A stretch of DNA of 25,807 nt from a virus. Shown here piece after piece: positions 14,793 to 22,781 of the stretch (within the stretch, counting starts at the first letter, position 1; each line of letters begins with the position of its first letter). Made by a program: the position numbers and the translations under genes. The notes under the pieces were generated by a model that worked only from the letters and a program-made list of their open reading frames with translations, was not told where the DNA came from and ran no database searches. Location: positions 1 to 25,807 of the IMG/VR virus record IMGVR_UViG_3300035698_018660. One strand, given 5' to 3'.

Positions 14793-15380
14793 TTAATTTG
14801 TTTTGTCTTGCTTCATTCTCTTTGAAATATCGTCAGCAGATAAATTCTTAGTCATAGATAATGCTTTCAATTGTGTTATTTGAAATTCACTGTGAGTAAT
14901 CAAAGCGTTGCGAACTACAAAATCAATATAGACAGAATCATCATCATTCTCAAAATTTGGTTTGTAATCTACAATCTTATTGCCAACTATTACATCTGGG
15001 TTTTTTAATCTTTCTATACCGGCAAAGATTTCCTTCATTAAAGACTCTCTAACTTTTAATGCTAGAACAGACTCTTCAACACCTCTTTCGCCTTTATCAA
15101 CTGATAACCACAAATCAATTAGCTGTCCAAAAGGAGCATCTAAATCAATCTCCGGAAAATAAGTTTTTCTTAAAAGTTTTATATTTTTAGGGTTGTTTGA
15201 AATTACTTTCAAATTTTCTTTATCTTTTTTTGACAGTGGAGCTTTCAAGAAAACTTTTCTTAAAACAATCAACAAGTCATCATTCTCAGTGAAAAGAGAT
15301 CTAATCATTTCTAATTCAACATCATCATATCTCATTCTTTGCTGTGGTTTTTTTTGTACGACATTTTCTTTTTCAGCCAT
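14793..15380 (-). CDS. Hypothetical protein between portal and scaffold
   Basis: 195 residues, soluble, mostly helical and highly charged. Segments include RYDDVELEMIRSLFTENDDLL (part), LRKVFLKAPLSKKDKENLKV and the C-terminal MTKNLSADDISKRMKQDKTN. No signal peptide, Cys cluster or motif that I know. In podovirus gene orders this slot can hold a head protein, scaffold helper or portal-associated factor. Assignment would need structure comparison. It is preceded by the portal stop with a 23-base gap. Confidence 0.6.
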   Translation of the reverse strand: MAEKENVVQKKPQQRMRYDDVELEMIRSLFTENDDLLIVLRKVFLKAPLSKKDKENLKVISNNPKNIKLLRKTYFPEIDLDAPFGQLIDLWLSVDKGERGVEESVLALKVRESLMKEIFAGIERLKNPDVIVGNKIVDYKPNFENDDDSVYIDFVVRNALITHSEFQITQLKALSMTKNLSADDISKRMKQDKTN

Positions 15381-15403
15381 TTTATTTAATTTAATATTAA
15401 TTC

Positions 15404-17197
15404 CTACGCACTAACTTGAGGTTGTGTAACCTCTGGAGTTTGTGGAGGAGGTGTTTGTGTGCCAGTTAATTCTAAAGGCGACACTGCACCAGTCATTGTT
15501 AAGATTTTACTGAATATCATTTTAGCATTTGGATCAGATAATACTAGTGGATTTGTTGCAATAGTCTGAAGAACTGTTGTCAGAGTTGTCAAATATGTTC
15601 CTGTGTTTGTTTGCTCTCCTGTTACATCCACTTCAAGATCCCACTCCATATCCTCGAAATATTCTTTCCATTGTTTTTCAGTCACATCTTCTGAAGGAAT
15701 AAAAGAACGAGTGTTTCCCATTTTGCTTAATTCTTCTTGAATACTTTCTTGAGTTGACTGAACATCCATTGATACCGGCAACTCACCTTTCACCAAAGAA
15801 TCAATCACTTCTTTTTTAATTCTCTTTTCTGTTTCTGAATTTATGTAAGAAACATCAATTTGCTTAATTTGACTATCAGTCAAAACTCCCATTATTTCTT
15901 TTCTGTTTGACAATTGTTTTCTTACGAATTTAAGAACATATTTTCTGAACATCTCTTCAATGCCTAGTCCTTTGTTTTCAGTCATAAGCTCAAACAAGTC
16001 ATGTGACTCTGCGAGAACAGCTTCAGTTTGTCGCCACGCTGTTCCAGATTTTGGAGTTTGTCCTAACATCGCTTCAGATATACCAACGATTTCATTTCCT
16101 AATTGTTTCCACGATGTACCAAAGTTTTGAAACTGTGTGATGTCGTGTGATCCATTATTGATTTGAGTAAGTGGCATATTTTCTCTGTGAACAAGAATGT
16201 CACCTTGCTCAATGGCCAGCAAAGCATTTTGTCCAACATAAGTGTCATCGGCTGTCTGGAATATAAGCTTGGAAGCAAGATCCAACTGATCCTTAATAGC
16301 TTTCATTGAGTGGTTTTCCATCCATTGAGATTCAAACAAATATTCAATTGCTCCAATTCCTGTTGATCTGTTGTCTTCTTCAATTAATGAGTGTAGTAAA
16401 TAAGGGCTTTCTTCTTTACCTTTAACCAAAACAAAGTCATCAAAATCATTTTCTTTTTCACCCATTACAAAAGAAACCACTTGCATTTGCTGAACATATA
16501 TATCCTCATCAGCCTCTTTTTCTGTAAGCAAAGATTTAGACAATTCACCATGAATTTCATAAAGTCTGATATAGCCTGCACGATTATCTTTATTTTGACC
16601 ATCAGCAGTTTCTCTTGATTGAACAGCAGAGATTAAAGATGCCACCATCCCTTGATCGTATGATTTATTTTTTCTAAGTTGTGCCGGTGTGTATTCTAAT
16701 ATTTCAATAACCGGATTGCTGTAAAAATCAATTGGATCAATAATTACTTTGTGCCAATTAACCACAACAGCATGAAGCTCTCCATCCTTCTCAACAAATT
16801 TTGTTACTGCTGAACCATATTTTGCCAATGTTCTTCCCCACTTATTAAGAAAAGTTCCAAAGTAAGATTTTCTCATCCATTCTTGAACCTTCATTGTTGC
16901 AATAAAAGCTCTTGTTGTGTCCTTTAGTTTTGTCGGTTTAATTAAAATATTTCTTCTATCAATATCTGTTGCACGATATACAACATTTACTGCACTTGTT
17001 CCAATATTGAAAAAAGGTTTATCTCTTCCCATTGAGTCGACTGGTCCAGAAATGTGCTTTGAATTTGCGTAAGCATCAATCTTGTCTAAGTTTTCCCTTA
17101 AATCAAATTGAACATACTTCGACAAAGTTGTTTCCCCTGCATTTTGGTAATCATTTTCTAGCTGTCTAATCAATGAACCAATTTCTTTTGTTGCCAT
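15404..17197 (-). CDS. Portal protein
   Basis: 597 residues, of the length of podovirus-type portals. Visible portal features: an N-terminal helical part, a strand-rich wing (WMRKSYFGTFLNKWGRTLAK, then GSAVTKFVEKDGELHAVVVN and WHKVIIDPIDFY), the segment SQWMENHSMKAIKDQLDLAS, the SGTAWRQTEAVLAESHDLFE stretch leading into the long helical stem, and a Pro/Gln/Thr-rich C-terminus (GTQTPPPQTPEVTQPQ). It follows the large terminase gene by 22 bases, with the start ATG after a TTAATTAA stretch. Its dodecamer would form the DNA channel and docking site for the terminase and later the adaptor. Confidence 0.82.
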   Translation of the reverse strand: MATKEIGSLIRQLENDYQNAGETTLSKYVQFDLRENLDKIDAYANSKHISGPVDSMGRDKPFFNIGTSAVNVVYRATDIDRRNILIKPTKLKDTTRAFIATMKVQEWMRKSYFGTFLNKWGRTLAKYGSAVTKFVEKDGELHAVVVNWHKVIIDPIDFYSNPVIEILEYTPAQLRKNKSYDQGMVASLISAVQSRETADGQNKDNRAGYIRLYEIHGELSKSLLTEKEADEDIYVQQMQVVSFVMGEKENDFDDFVLVKGKEESPYLLHSLIEEDNRSTGIGAIEYLFESQWMENHSMKAIKDQLDLASKLIFQTADDTYVGQNALLAIEQGDILVHRENMPLTQINNGSHDITQFQNFGTSWKQLGNEIVGISEAMLGQTPKSGTAWRQTEAVLAESHDLFELMTENKGLGIEEMFRKYVLKFVRKQLSNRKEIMGVLTDSQIKQIDVSYINSETEKRIKKEVIDSLVKGELPVSMDVQSTQESIQEELSKMGNTRSFIPSEDVTEKQWKEYFEDMEWDLEVDVTGEQTNTGTYLTTLTTVLQTIATNPLVLSDPNAKMIFSKILTMTGAVSPLELTGTQTPPPQTPEVTQPQVSA

Positions 17198-17219
17198 AAA
17201 CTTTTAATTAATTAATAAA

Positions 17220-18716
17220 TTATCTTGCAGAATTTAATGAAGATAAATTTTTGTTTCTAGTAAAAGAATTTCTTTGTCTGTTTTGAGCTTCAACAACTTC
17301 TTGTGAATCAATTGTTGACATCTCAGACCTAATCTCAAAGTACATTCTCATAATCCATGTATCTGAATCATCTGGGCTTCTACCCAAAGCTTCTTTAACA
17401 TATCCTTTTGCTGTCGCTGTCCTTTTTTGTTCTGGAATTGTCACATCTTTATATTGAGATAATTCTTCAATGACTAGATCTTTTTGCCACTCATCAACTT
17501 CAGAAGCAATCATGTGCTGATTAATCATTTCACCTAACTTAAATATACACTGAGATCTTAAATTTTTATAATCACTTGTATATTTTGGAACATGAGAAAG
17601 ATTTCCGGCGTTTGGTAATTGAACAATATTGTTATCTGTTTTAATTGGAGCAAAAGAAGATTTGTAACCAATGATGCCATTCAAAAATTTACTTTTTGCA
17701 ACTCCTGTGCCGACACCGATTGCATCAACTATAATTCTTGAAAAAGGAATTTTGTCTTGGCTTGCATATTCTCTAATCTTATCAACAATATTATCATTTG
17801 TTAAACCCTCAAAAGAAATTCTTTTATATTCAACGAGTCCATTCCAAAAAGAAAATACAGTTTTGTCTGCACCATCATCCGCAACATCAACTACCAAACA
17901 TTTTTTATCTGTTTTATCAATTGTATTAATGAAGACATCATTCAGTGCATCGTAATTGAAAATATTCATCAAGTCATCATCGTATTCCCAATCACCGAGC
18001 TTCAATCTCTTCCTTGTTTTTACATCTGAAATCTCATCAAGGTTTTCTCCATACTCATCAGCCGTGTGAGGATTGTCTGAATACAATGATTGTAAAAATC
18101 TATAATTGTCCGGAAGTCTTTTCTCTTTGGCCGGCTTATAAAAAACACGATATAACCATCCTTTATTAGGGTTACAAGTTAAAAGAAGCTTTGACTTCAA
18201 GTTGTATTCCTTATTCATGTGTCGGCCTATACGAGATTTTAAAACATCAAAAGCTTTGAAGGAAACTTCTCCAGCTTCTTCAATCCATCCACCAGTGTAT
18301 TCAGTTGAACCAAATCTTTCAAAATCTGGATCAGAAGGAACTTCATTCACATCGAGCAAATCTATCCTTGATCCATTAATGAATTCAATATAATTATATT
18401 GTCCATTAAGCTTCCAGTCTGTTTCCGGAATATTATGATACTTACACACCTTCTTAAAGGTCTGAAATGATGTTGTCATTAATCGTTTTAACTCTTTACG
18501 AGCTATAAACCATTTAGATCCTTCGTAAAAATAACAGTTGGTGATCAGCCATTCACAACCTAACCAACTCTTCCCACCACCAGCACCACCACCAAAAAGC
18601 AAATATTTTGTTGTTGTGTCTTGTAAATATAAATAAGCTCGATGCTGTTTACTTGTCGGAGATATTGTTGGAATCATTTGGAGTTTGATAATTAAATCCT
18701 GTAATCTTTTCACCAT
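17220..18716 (-). CDS. terL: Terminase large subunit (packaging ATPase/nuclease)
   Basis: 498 residues. ATPase domain: Walker A GGGAGGGKS (42-50), Walker B with catalytic Glu in GWIEEAGE (143-150), and coupling motif LLLTCNPN (177-184). Nuclease domain (RNase H fold): VVDVADDGADKT (275-286) with Asp277, IIVDAIGVGTG with Asp331, and a third acidic site in GRSPDDSDTW near the C-terminus. It drives ATP-dependent DNA packaging and cuts the concatemer. The reading frame starts at 18716, overlapping the small subunit gene by 68 bases; an alternative ATG at 18677 overlaps less and still keeps all motifs, and I consider it equally likely. Confidence 0.93.
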   Translation of the reverse strand: MVKRLQDLIIKLQMIPTISPTSKQHRAYLYLQDTTTKYLLFGGGAGGGKSWLGCEWLITNCYFYEGSKWFIARKELKRLMTTSFQTFKKVCKYHNIPETDWKLNGQYNYIEFINGSRIDLLDVNEVPSDPDFERFGSTEYTGGWIEEAGEVSFKAFDVLKSRIGRHMNKEYNLKSKLLLTCNPNKGWLYRVFYKPAKEKRLPDNYRFLQSLYSDNPHTADEYGENLDEISDVKTRKRLKLGDWEYDDDLMNIFNYDALNDVFINTIDKTDKKCLVVDVADDGADKTVFSFWNGLVEYKRISFEGLTNDNIVDKIREYASQDKIPFSRIIVDAIGVGTGVAKSKFLNGIIGYKSSFAPIKTDNNIVQLPNAGNLSHVPKYTSDYKNLRSQCIFKLGEMINQHMIASEVDEWQKDLVIEELSQYKDVTIPEQKRTATAKGYVKEALGRSPDDSDTWIMRMYFEIRSEMSTIDSQEVVEAQNRQRNSFTRNKNLSSLNSAR

Positions 18717-19113
18717 TAGAAGTCACATCTGTTTCAGATTTTTCATGCATGCCATGATTTGCCGATAACATCAGTTTAGCGATTGTTGGATTATAAAGGC
18801 CTAACATACTAAATTGTATGATCGTTTGCTTTTGTATGTGCAATAATTTCTTCAAAGAATCGGAAAACTTAGGATAAATCTTTCCCCACTCGATCAAAGT
18901 GTCAACATTTACATTCATTAATATTGCAAGTCCTTCGTAAGTTGGAAGCCATCCAAGAGCATACCTTTCAAAAGTATCGCTTTTAATACCACGAGTTTTG
19001 TGGAACTCTCCAATTTTAACTTCACACTCTTTTAAATAACTTTTAACTTCTCCACATCGGTTCTCGTTGTACTTCGTTGGTCTTCCTCCCTTTTTTTTAA
19101 TAGTTATAGTCAT
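18649..19113 (-). CDS. terS: Terminase small subunit
   Basis: 154 residues from the ATG at 19113; longer frames to 19203 cross the promoter and are rejected. The sequence has the basic opening KKKGGRPTKYNE (7-18), a helix-turn-helix region (YEGLAILMNVNVDTLIEWGK) preceded by FERYALGWLP, then LKKLLHIQKQTII and the family hallmark TIAKLMLSANHGMHEK, followed by a flexible tail. It recognises the packaging site and recruits the large subunit. The start codon lies six bases after the -10 box, so the message is probably leaderless. It is the first gene of the late leftward region and overlaps the large subunit gene. Confidence 0.88.
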   Translation of the reverse strand: MTITIKKKGGRPTKYNENRCGEVKSYLKECEVKIGEFHKTRGIKSDTFERYALGWLPTYEGLAILMNVNVDTLIEWGKIYPKFSDSLKKLLHIQKQTIIQFSMLGLYNPTIAKLMLSANHGMHEKSETDVTSNGEKITGFNYQTPNDSNNISDK

Positions 19114-19119
19114 CCCTAT

Positions 19120-19153
19120 ATCATACCACAAACAAAAACAAGTCAAATTTGAC
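19120..19153 (-). promoter_or_regulatory. Promoter of the terminase operon with palindromic operator
   Basis: TTGACT (19146-19141), 15-bp spacer, TGTGG-TATGAT (19130-19120), then six bases to the ATG. The perfect 12-bp palindrome GTCAAATTTGAC (19142-19153) overlaps the -35 box and is a likely repressor site. The spacing equals that of the promoters at 3792 and 14788. Confidence 0.72.
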
Positions 19154-19220
19154 ATGTGCAAAAACTTATTTTTTAACACTACTTCCCTATTGCCAAAAAG
19201 CAAATAACTAGCTAAAATGG

Positions 19221-19278
19221 GTTAACTACCACAGTGGTACAGCTCCCCCTATGCATAGGGGGCAATTGTAACTGCAGT
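19221..19278. other. Palindrome cluster upstream of the small terminase gene
   Basis: In 58 bases: GTTAAC (19221-19226), TACCAC-A-GTGGTA (19227-19239), the perfect 18-bp CCCCCTATGCATAGGGGG (19245-19262), CAATTG (19263-19268) and ACTGCAGT (19271-19278). The run of five C and five G is the most GC-rich stretch in its surroundings. The site lies between the divergent terminase operon and the HNH-like gene, where cos/pac sites often lie. It could also be a recombination, replication or dimeric-protein site. Confidence 0.6.
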
Positions 19279-19299
19279 ATAGAATACCCAAACTCCTAA

Positions 19300-19812
19300 A
19301 TGAAACTAAAAAATGACAATCAAATAATAGACACCCTTCGTGATTGGCGACTTGCGGACCTCCTTCCGGAAGCTGTTTCCCAAGAGATCGCTACATGTAT
19401 CGGAGCGTATAAATACAAACGGCTGAAAGAAATCTACGAAGAATATAAACACCTAGAATCAGAAGACCAAGAAATAAAAGAAGTCACACCTAAGCCTAAA
19501 AATATTCTGCCATTAGTTTTATACAAGAAACTTACAAAAGTTTTAAAGTACGAAATGTTAAAAGAAAGTGTTTTGATAAAACATAATTACACATGCTTTT
19601 GTTGCGAAGAAAAATTTGATCCAAGAGAAAAAGCAATATACAAAAAATATCCTTTACTCGTAAGATGCAATTTTCCAATAGTTAAATATATTGAAATGAA
19701 GGATTATAAAGATGTGAAAGAATTAATCAAAGACACAAAGATTTTTAACAGTGACAATTTCTTGCCAATCTGTAATGATTGCAAGCCTGCATCTTTTGGA
19801 AAGACAAAATAA
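19300..19812 (+). CDS. Degenerate HNH-like / treble-clef zinc protein
   Basis: 170 residues. The N-terminal ~90 are helical and charged (MKLKNDNQIIDTLRDWRLAD). The C-terminal half has two cysteine pairs, YTCFCCEEKF (98-107; Cys99 and Cys102) and LPICNDCK (155-162; Cys158 and Cys161), separated by about 55 residues, as in HNH nucleases with a zinc site. NFLPICNDCK matches the 'NL-x-x-LC-x-x-CN' end of the fold, but the catalytic His residues expected between the pairs are absent. Phages often carry HNH proteins next to terminase, where they assist packaging cleavage. This one may bind DNA without cutting. It is transcribed away from the terminase genes and ends inside a terminator. Confidence 0.6.
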   Translation: MKLKNDNQIIDTLRDWRLADLLPEAVSQEIATCIGAYKYKRLKEIYEEYKHLESEDQEIKEVTPKPKNILPLVLYKKLTKVLKYEMLKESVLIKHNYTCFCCEEKFDPREKAIYKKYPLLVRCNFPIVKYIEMKDYKDVKELIKDTKIFNSDNFLPICNDCKPASFGKTK

Positions 19813-19844
19813 AACCTCATGAGGATCGATGCCCATGAGGTTTT
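19811..19844. terminator. Bidirectional rho-independent terminator
   Basis: AAAACCTCATG (19811-19821) pairs perfectly with CATGAGGTTTT (19834-19844); the 12-base loop aggatcgatgcc could extend the stem by GG/CC. A and T runs at both ends allow termination both ways: the HNH-like gene from the left and the replication operon from the right. The stem overlaps the HNH-like stop codon. Confidence 0.88.
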
Positions 19845-19894
19845 ATTCAATAAAAAAATATGAAATTTTCTTAGGCAACAGCGTAAGCTGTCCA

Positions 19895-20074
19895 TTACAT
19901 TATATCAATATTTCTTTCAATTACGCAACTCATGTGAGCACTCTTATCTCTTCTTCCAAAGTAAAACTCATTTCTCTGAATGTTTTTTTGGCACAGACAG
20001 CATTTCATTGGACAGTGTAAGTAAGCAACTAATTTTTTAATTTGATATTTTTTGTAGCCAGAATTTTTTCTCAT
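19895..20074 (-). CDS. Small zinc-finger protein
   Basis: 59 residues from the ATG at 20074, which overlaps the stop of the ATPase gene (TAATG). The N-terminus is basic (MRKNSGYKKYQIKKLVAY). Then CCLCQKNIQRNEFYFGRR and KSAHMSCV give a Cys-x2-Cys ... His-x2-Cys set (Cys35/Cys36, Cys38, His55-type spacing approximate), the pattern of small PARP/treble-clef fingers in phage proteins. Translational coupling to a replication ATPase suggests a nucleic-acid-binding partner. The specific role is unknown. It is the last gene of the replication operon. Confidence 0.7.
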   Translation of the reverse strand: MRKNSGYKKYQIKKLVAYLHCPMKCCLCQKNIQRNEFYFGRRDKSAHMSCVIERNIDIM

Positions 20075-21345
20075 TATTTTATTAGTCCTTCCCAATTTGC
20101 TCCCCAAGCTTCAGCGTCTTCAGATCCTTCCACGCCTTCTTCTTCAGTTGACTCACGATTAATCAAGTTCTCACTTGTTTTTATATTTGATATTCTTCTA
20201 AGCACTTCCCAATCAGATTTTTCTCGCAAGGTCCACAACAGTCCATTATTCACATCACCATTTCTTTCCAATATACCAACTGCACTAAGGTTCTGAAGGA
20301 TGTTCCGGACCACATTAGTATCAAGTCCAACTTTGTCAGCAATGACAGTGGTCCGGACATTGATACCAAAATCATGTTTAGCCAAGACATCAAGACACGC
20401 TCTCTTCTCTTCATTGGCCAAAGAATATGCACACCAATCAATAATATTTAAATATTCTTCATGAAGTTCTGGATCACCAGTTTCGTATTTTTTAATGGCC
20501 ATAAGTCCCATTGCAATATTAGATAATTGTAGAGCAATACGCATAGGCATGGCCGGAACTGGTATTTTTATAATTACTTCATTCTTCCAATCTTTTTTGG
20601 CAACAGTTCGTATTCTTTCAGCAAGAAAAGCAACCTCTACTATTCGTTGCTTTGTTTTTTTATCAAGCTTAAACTCATGACCTTCACAACTTAATCCAAC
20701 ATCTTTCATGTATTCTCCATAAAGATTTGAAAGCTTTTCATCAAGTTCCTTTCCATAAAATTTTCTGTTTAGAGCAATCTCTGTTGCTTTTCTAGGATCG
20801 AAGTCTTTCATTCTAAAATAAACAAATCGCTGTCCCATGTCCGCCACTTCTTCAAAATGATCATAGATAGTTGGAGTACCTCCGGCAATAACTCCGAGCT
20901 TCCCTTTCCAAGTATTAGACTTATTGTCATTTCCAGAAGTCTTTGTCATTTCTCCATCGTAAATCATACGAAATTGTGAAAGTATAGCGTTCTTACTTTC
21001 AGCGTTCTTACTGAACAAAACAGTTAAATCAGATATTGCAATAATTCCTCGTGATCCAATTCTGTGAAGTAGTGAGTTATTTTTATCACCAGCTTTTGCA
21101 GATAAAAAAGTATTCTCAGTCAGATCATCAATTCGATGAATAAACTTTTCATCAGTCAATGCCATAGGCCTAAGAATTTGTGACTTACCACCAGAAGATG
21201 CTCCAATTATTACAAGCCAAATAGGATCACCTAGATCGAGCCTCGTTGCGATAAGTGTCGCAAGGGTTAAGTCAATAATTGAAGTGTCTTCAAAGTATTG
21301 GTATTTCTGGATTTCTTTTTTAAGGTCGATTAATTTCATTTTCAT
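20074..21345 (-). CDS. AAA-type ATPase with winged-helix tail; probable replication helicase or loader
   Basis: 423 residues; I use the ATG at 21345, one base after the preceding stop (the one at 21339 is possible). Walker A GASSGGKS (48-55), Walker B-like IIAISDLT (101-108, Asp107), sensor-1-like GVIAGGTP (151-158) and a candidate arginine finger MGQRFVYF (Arg173). Residues ~320-375 form a winged helix (RTTVIADKVGLDTNVVRNIL, then GILERNG). The acidic C-terminus (STEEEGVEGSEDAEAWG) could bind a partner such as an SSB. Position after the primase suggests a replicative helicase or helicase loader. It is not a DnaB type: no RecA-like H-motifs are seen. The Walker B has one Asp and no adjacent Glu. 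Confidence 0.7.
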   Translation of the reverse strand: MKMKLIDLKKEIQKYQYFEDTSIIDLTLATLIATRLDLGDPIWLVIIGASSGGKSQILRPMALTDEKFIHRIDDLTENTFLSAKAGDKNNSLLHRIGSRGIIAISDLTVLFSKNAESKNAILSQFRMIYDGEMTKTSGNDNKSNTWKGKLGVIAGGTPTIYDHFEEVADMGQRFVYFRMKDFDPRKATEIALNRKFYGKELDEKLSNLYGEYMKDVGLSCEGHEFKLDKKTKQRIVEVAFLAERIRTVAKKDWKNEVIIKIPVPAMPMRIALQLSNIAMGLMAIKKYETGDPELHEEYLNIIDWCAYSLANEEKRACLDVLAKHDFGINVRTTVIADKVGLDTNVVRNILQNLSAVGILERNGDVNNGLLWTLREKSDWEVLRRISNIKTSENLINRESTEEEGVEGSEDAEAWGANWEGLIK

Positions 21346-21346
21346 T

Positions 21347-21790
21347 TTAATTATTTTTATTTTTAAAGAAATTACCCTCAATGAATCTCTTATAATGAAC
21401 AGAGTCTTTTGTCACAAACCTTCCTAACAAAGCTGTGGCCATAGAACCTGCACTGTCTTTATAATAATATCTATTCTCATGACACAAAGCAGACAGCTCT
21501 GAGTAAACAGAAAGATTAGTCTTTTTTATGTAAGGTTTTTTCTTTGGGAGAGAACTACTTCTGCATTGTTCGTATTTTAATTGTGATCTTACTGATAACC
21601 ATCGGTGAAGATCTACTTTAACATTTGATTGCCAAAACATTTCCACAGTTTTTTTAAGTCGTGGAGTTTCTTGAAAGGTCCAGACAGCAGAAAGTCTTTC
21701 CAAAGATTCCACACTTGTATTTTTAAATCCAGACATTATTAGAAAAACAGCTTCATCAATCAAACAAGTTTTGTAGCTATTTTTTCTCAT
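21347..21790 (-). CDS. Hypothetical protein between primase and ATPase
   Basis: 147 residues, starting with an ATGA overlap to the primase stop, so it is translationally coupled. It is basic and soluble, with a helical region (ESLERLSAVWTFQETPRLKK), a central SLPKKKPYIKK linker and a terminal FFKNKNN. Two Cys residues do not form a clear zinc motif. In this slot it may be a primase or helicase accessory, perhaps the missing primase helicase-binding part, but I recognise no family. Confidence in the gene is high, in function nil. Confidence 0.7.
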   Translation of the reverse strand: MRKNSYKTCLIDEAVFLIMSGFKNTSVESLERLSAVWTFQETPRLKKTVEMFWQSNVKVDLHRWLSVRSQLKYEQCRSSSLPKKKPYIKKTNLSVYSELSALCHENRYYYKDSAGSMATALLGRFVTKDSVHYKRFIEGNFFKNKNN

Positions 21791-22701
21791 GATAATTTTC
21801 TTATGGCCTCTTTAAAAGAAGCATCCTTATTAAGCTTTCTATAAATATCAATTGCATCGTATGGCCTACCGCATCCACCGAAACAATATGCAGTGTTGGT
21901 TTCTTGATTATAATAAAGAGAAGGAGTCTTTTCTTTATGGAAAGGACAGCACGCTTTTTTGGCACGATTAAATTCAATTAATTCTGGAATTGGAAATTGC
22001 TTCGCTTTTGCAACAAGACTGTCAGCAACCTTTTTTGTTGAAGGAGTGTATTGCATTTTCTCATCTTCTTTTAACCACGCTTCATGAAAGAAACAATCCT
22101 TCCAAAGGCTTCTTCTATTGGACATATCCTCACGAACATCAAGGACATTTTTTGCTGTCCGAACAAGATCATGAAGATTTCCACCATTAAGCACATAGTC
22201 TGAAATGTCTTTAACACCAGAACGAGTTGGAAGAAACAGTAGTTTTACTTTATCAAGGCCAAACATTTTAGCTGTCTTTGCCATCCCTTCACCTCCGGCT
22301 TTGTCATTATCAAAGCAAAGAATAATTTCTTTGTCCTTTAGCATCTCTACCCACTCTTCTTTAAAAGACATTGCTCCACCAGTTGAGGTGACTGCCGGAA
22401 TATTATGACTCCAACAAACAAGACAATCTTTTTCACCCTCAACGAACAACACTGTCGAAGAATTTTTTGCTTGGAAATATCCATACAAATTAACAAACCC
22501 TCCACGATCATAAGAATATTTTGGGCCACTAATGATTTCTGGGCTTCTTCTATATTTATTAAAAATAAAATTACCTTCACTATCAACGACAGGAAAGGTA
22601 ATTAATCCAAAATCATTTGTGTGGATTTGAAAATCTTTTAAAACTTCTTGAGTTATTTTTTGCTTTTCTAGCCAGTCAGAATGATTTTTATTTAAATGCA
22701 T
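21787..22701 (-). CDS. DnaG-like primase with permuted domains (TOPRIM first, CHC2 zinc domain last)
   Basis: 304 residues from the ATG at 22701, seven bases after a -10 box; an open GTG-led frame to 22767 covers control repeats and is rejected. Residues 20-75 (FGLITFPVVDSEGNF ... KYSYDRGGFVNLYG) match the region before TOPRIM in phage primases. TOPRIM motifs: FVEGEKD (86-92), LCFDNDKAG (128-136) and KDISDYV. After a ~75-residue linker comes PIPELIEF and the CHC2 domain: CCPFHKEKTPSLYY (251-264) with Cys252 and His255, CFGGCG with Cys273 and Cys277 (one residue more than the usual CFGCG), then FKEAIRKLS, as normally follows a CHC2 domain. In DnaG the CHC2 domain is first. It makes primers at the fork; the order is unusual. 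Confidence 0.85.
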   Translation of the reverse strand: MHLNKNHSDWLEKQKITQEVLKDFQIHTNDFGLITFPVVDSEGNFIFNKYRRSPEIISGPKYSYDRGGFVNLYGYFQAKNSSTVLFVEGEKDCLVCWSHNIPAVTSTGGAMSFKEEWVEMLKDKEIILCFDNDKAGGEGMAKTAKMFGLDKVKLLFLPTRSGVKDISDYVLNGGNLHDLVRTAKNVLDVREDMSNRRSLWKDCFFHEAWLKEDEKMQYTPSTKKVADSLVAKAKQFPIPELIEFNRAKKACCPFHKEKTPSLYYNQETNTAYCFGGCGRPYDAIDIYRKLNKDASFKEAIRKLS

Positions 22702-22708
22702 GTCTAAA

Positions 22709-22736
22709 ATTTTAGCACGCAAAACTTTTAACGCAA
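22709..22736 (-). promoter_or_regulatory. Leftward primase-operon promoter
   Basis: TTGCGT (22736-22731), 16-bp spacer, TGC-TAAAAT (22717-22709), seven bases before the ATG at 22701. The TTGCGTGC motif (22722-22715) adjoins the -10, as at 2424-2431. The mRNA is likely leaderless. Confidence 0.5.
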
Positions 22737-22753
22737 ATGTGGATAACTTTAAA

Positions 22754-22781
22754 TTGATTTTTAGCACGCAAACGATATAAT
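22754..22781 (+). promoter_or_regulatory. Rightward promoter of the early operon
   Basis: TTGATT (22754-22759), 16-bp spacer that contains the second repeat, TATAAT (22776-22781), six bases before the GTG at 22788. Proteins bound to the repeat would cover this spacer, so the same protein could control both divergent operons. Confidence 0.6.

Noticed and set aside
19114-19203. N-terminal extension of the small terminase subunit
   Set aside because: It covers the promoter and palindrome and adds a Cys-rich stretch absent from the family; the ATG at 19113 begins the conserved basic opening.
22702-22767. N-terminal extension of the primase to a GTG at 22767
   Set aside because: It would translate across both 14-bp repeats, the DnaA box and the promoter; the ATG at 22701 fits the -10 spacing and the domain start.
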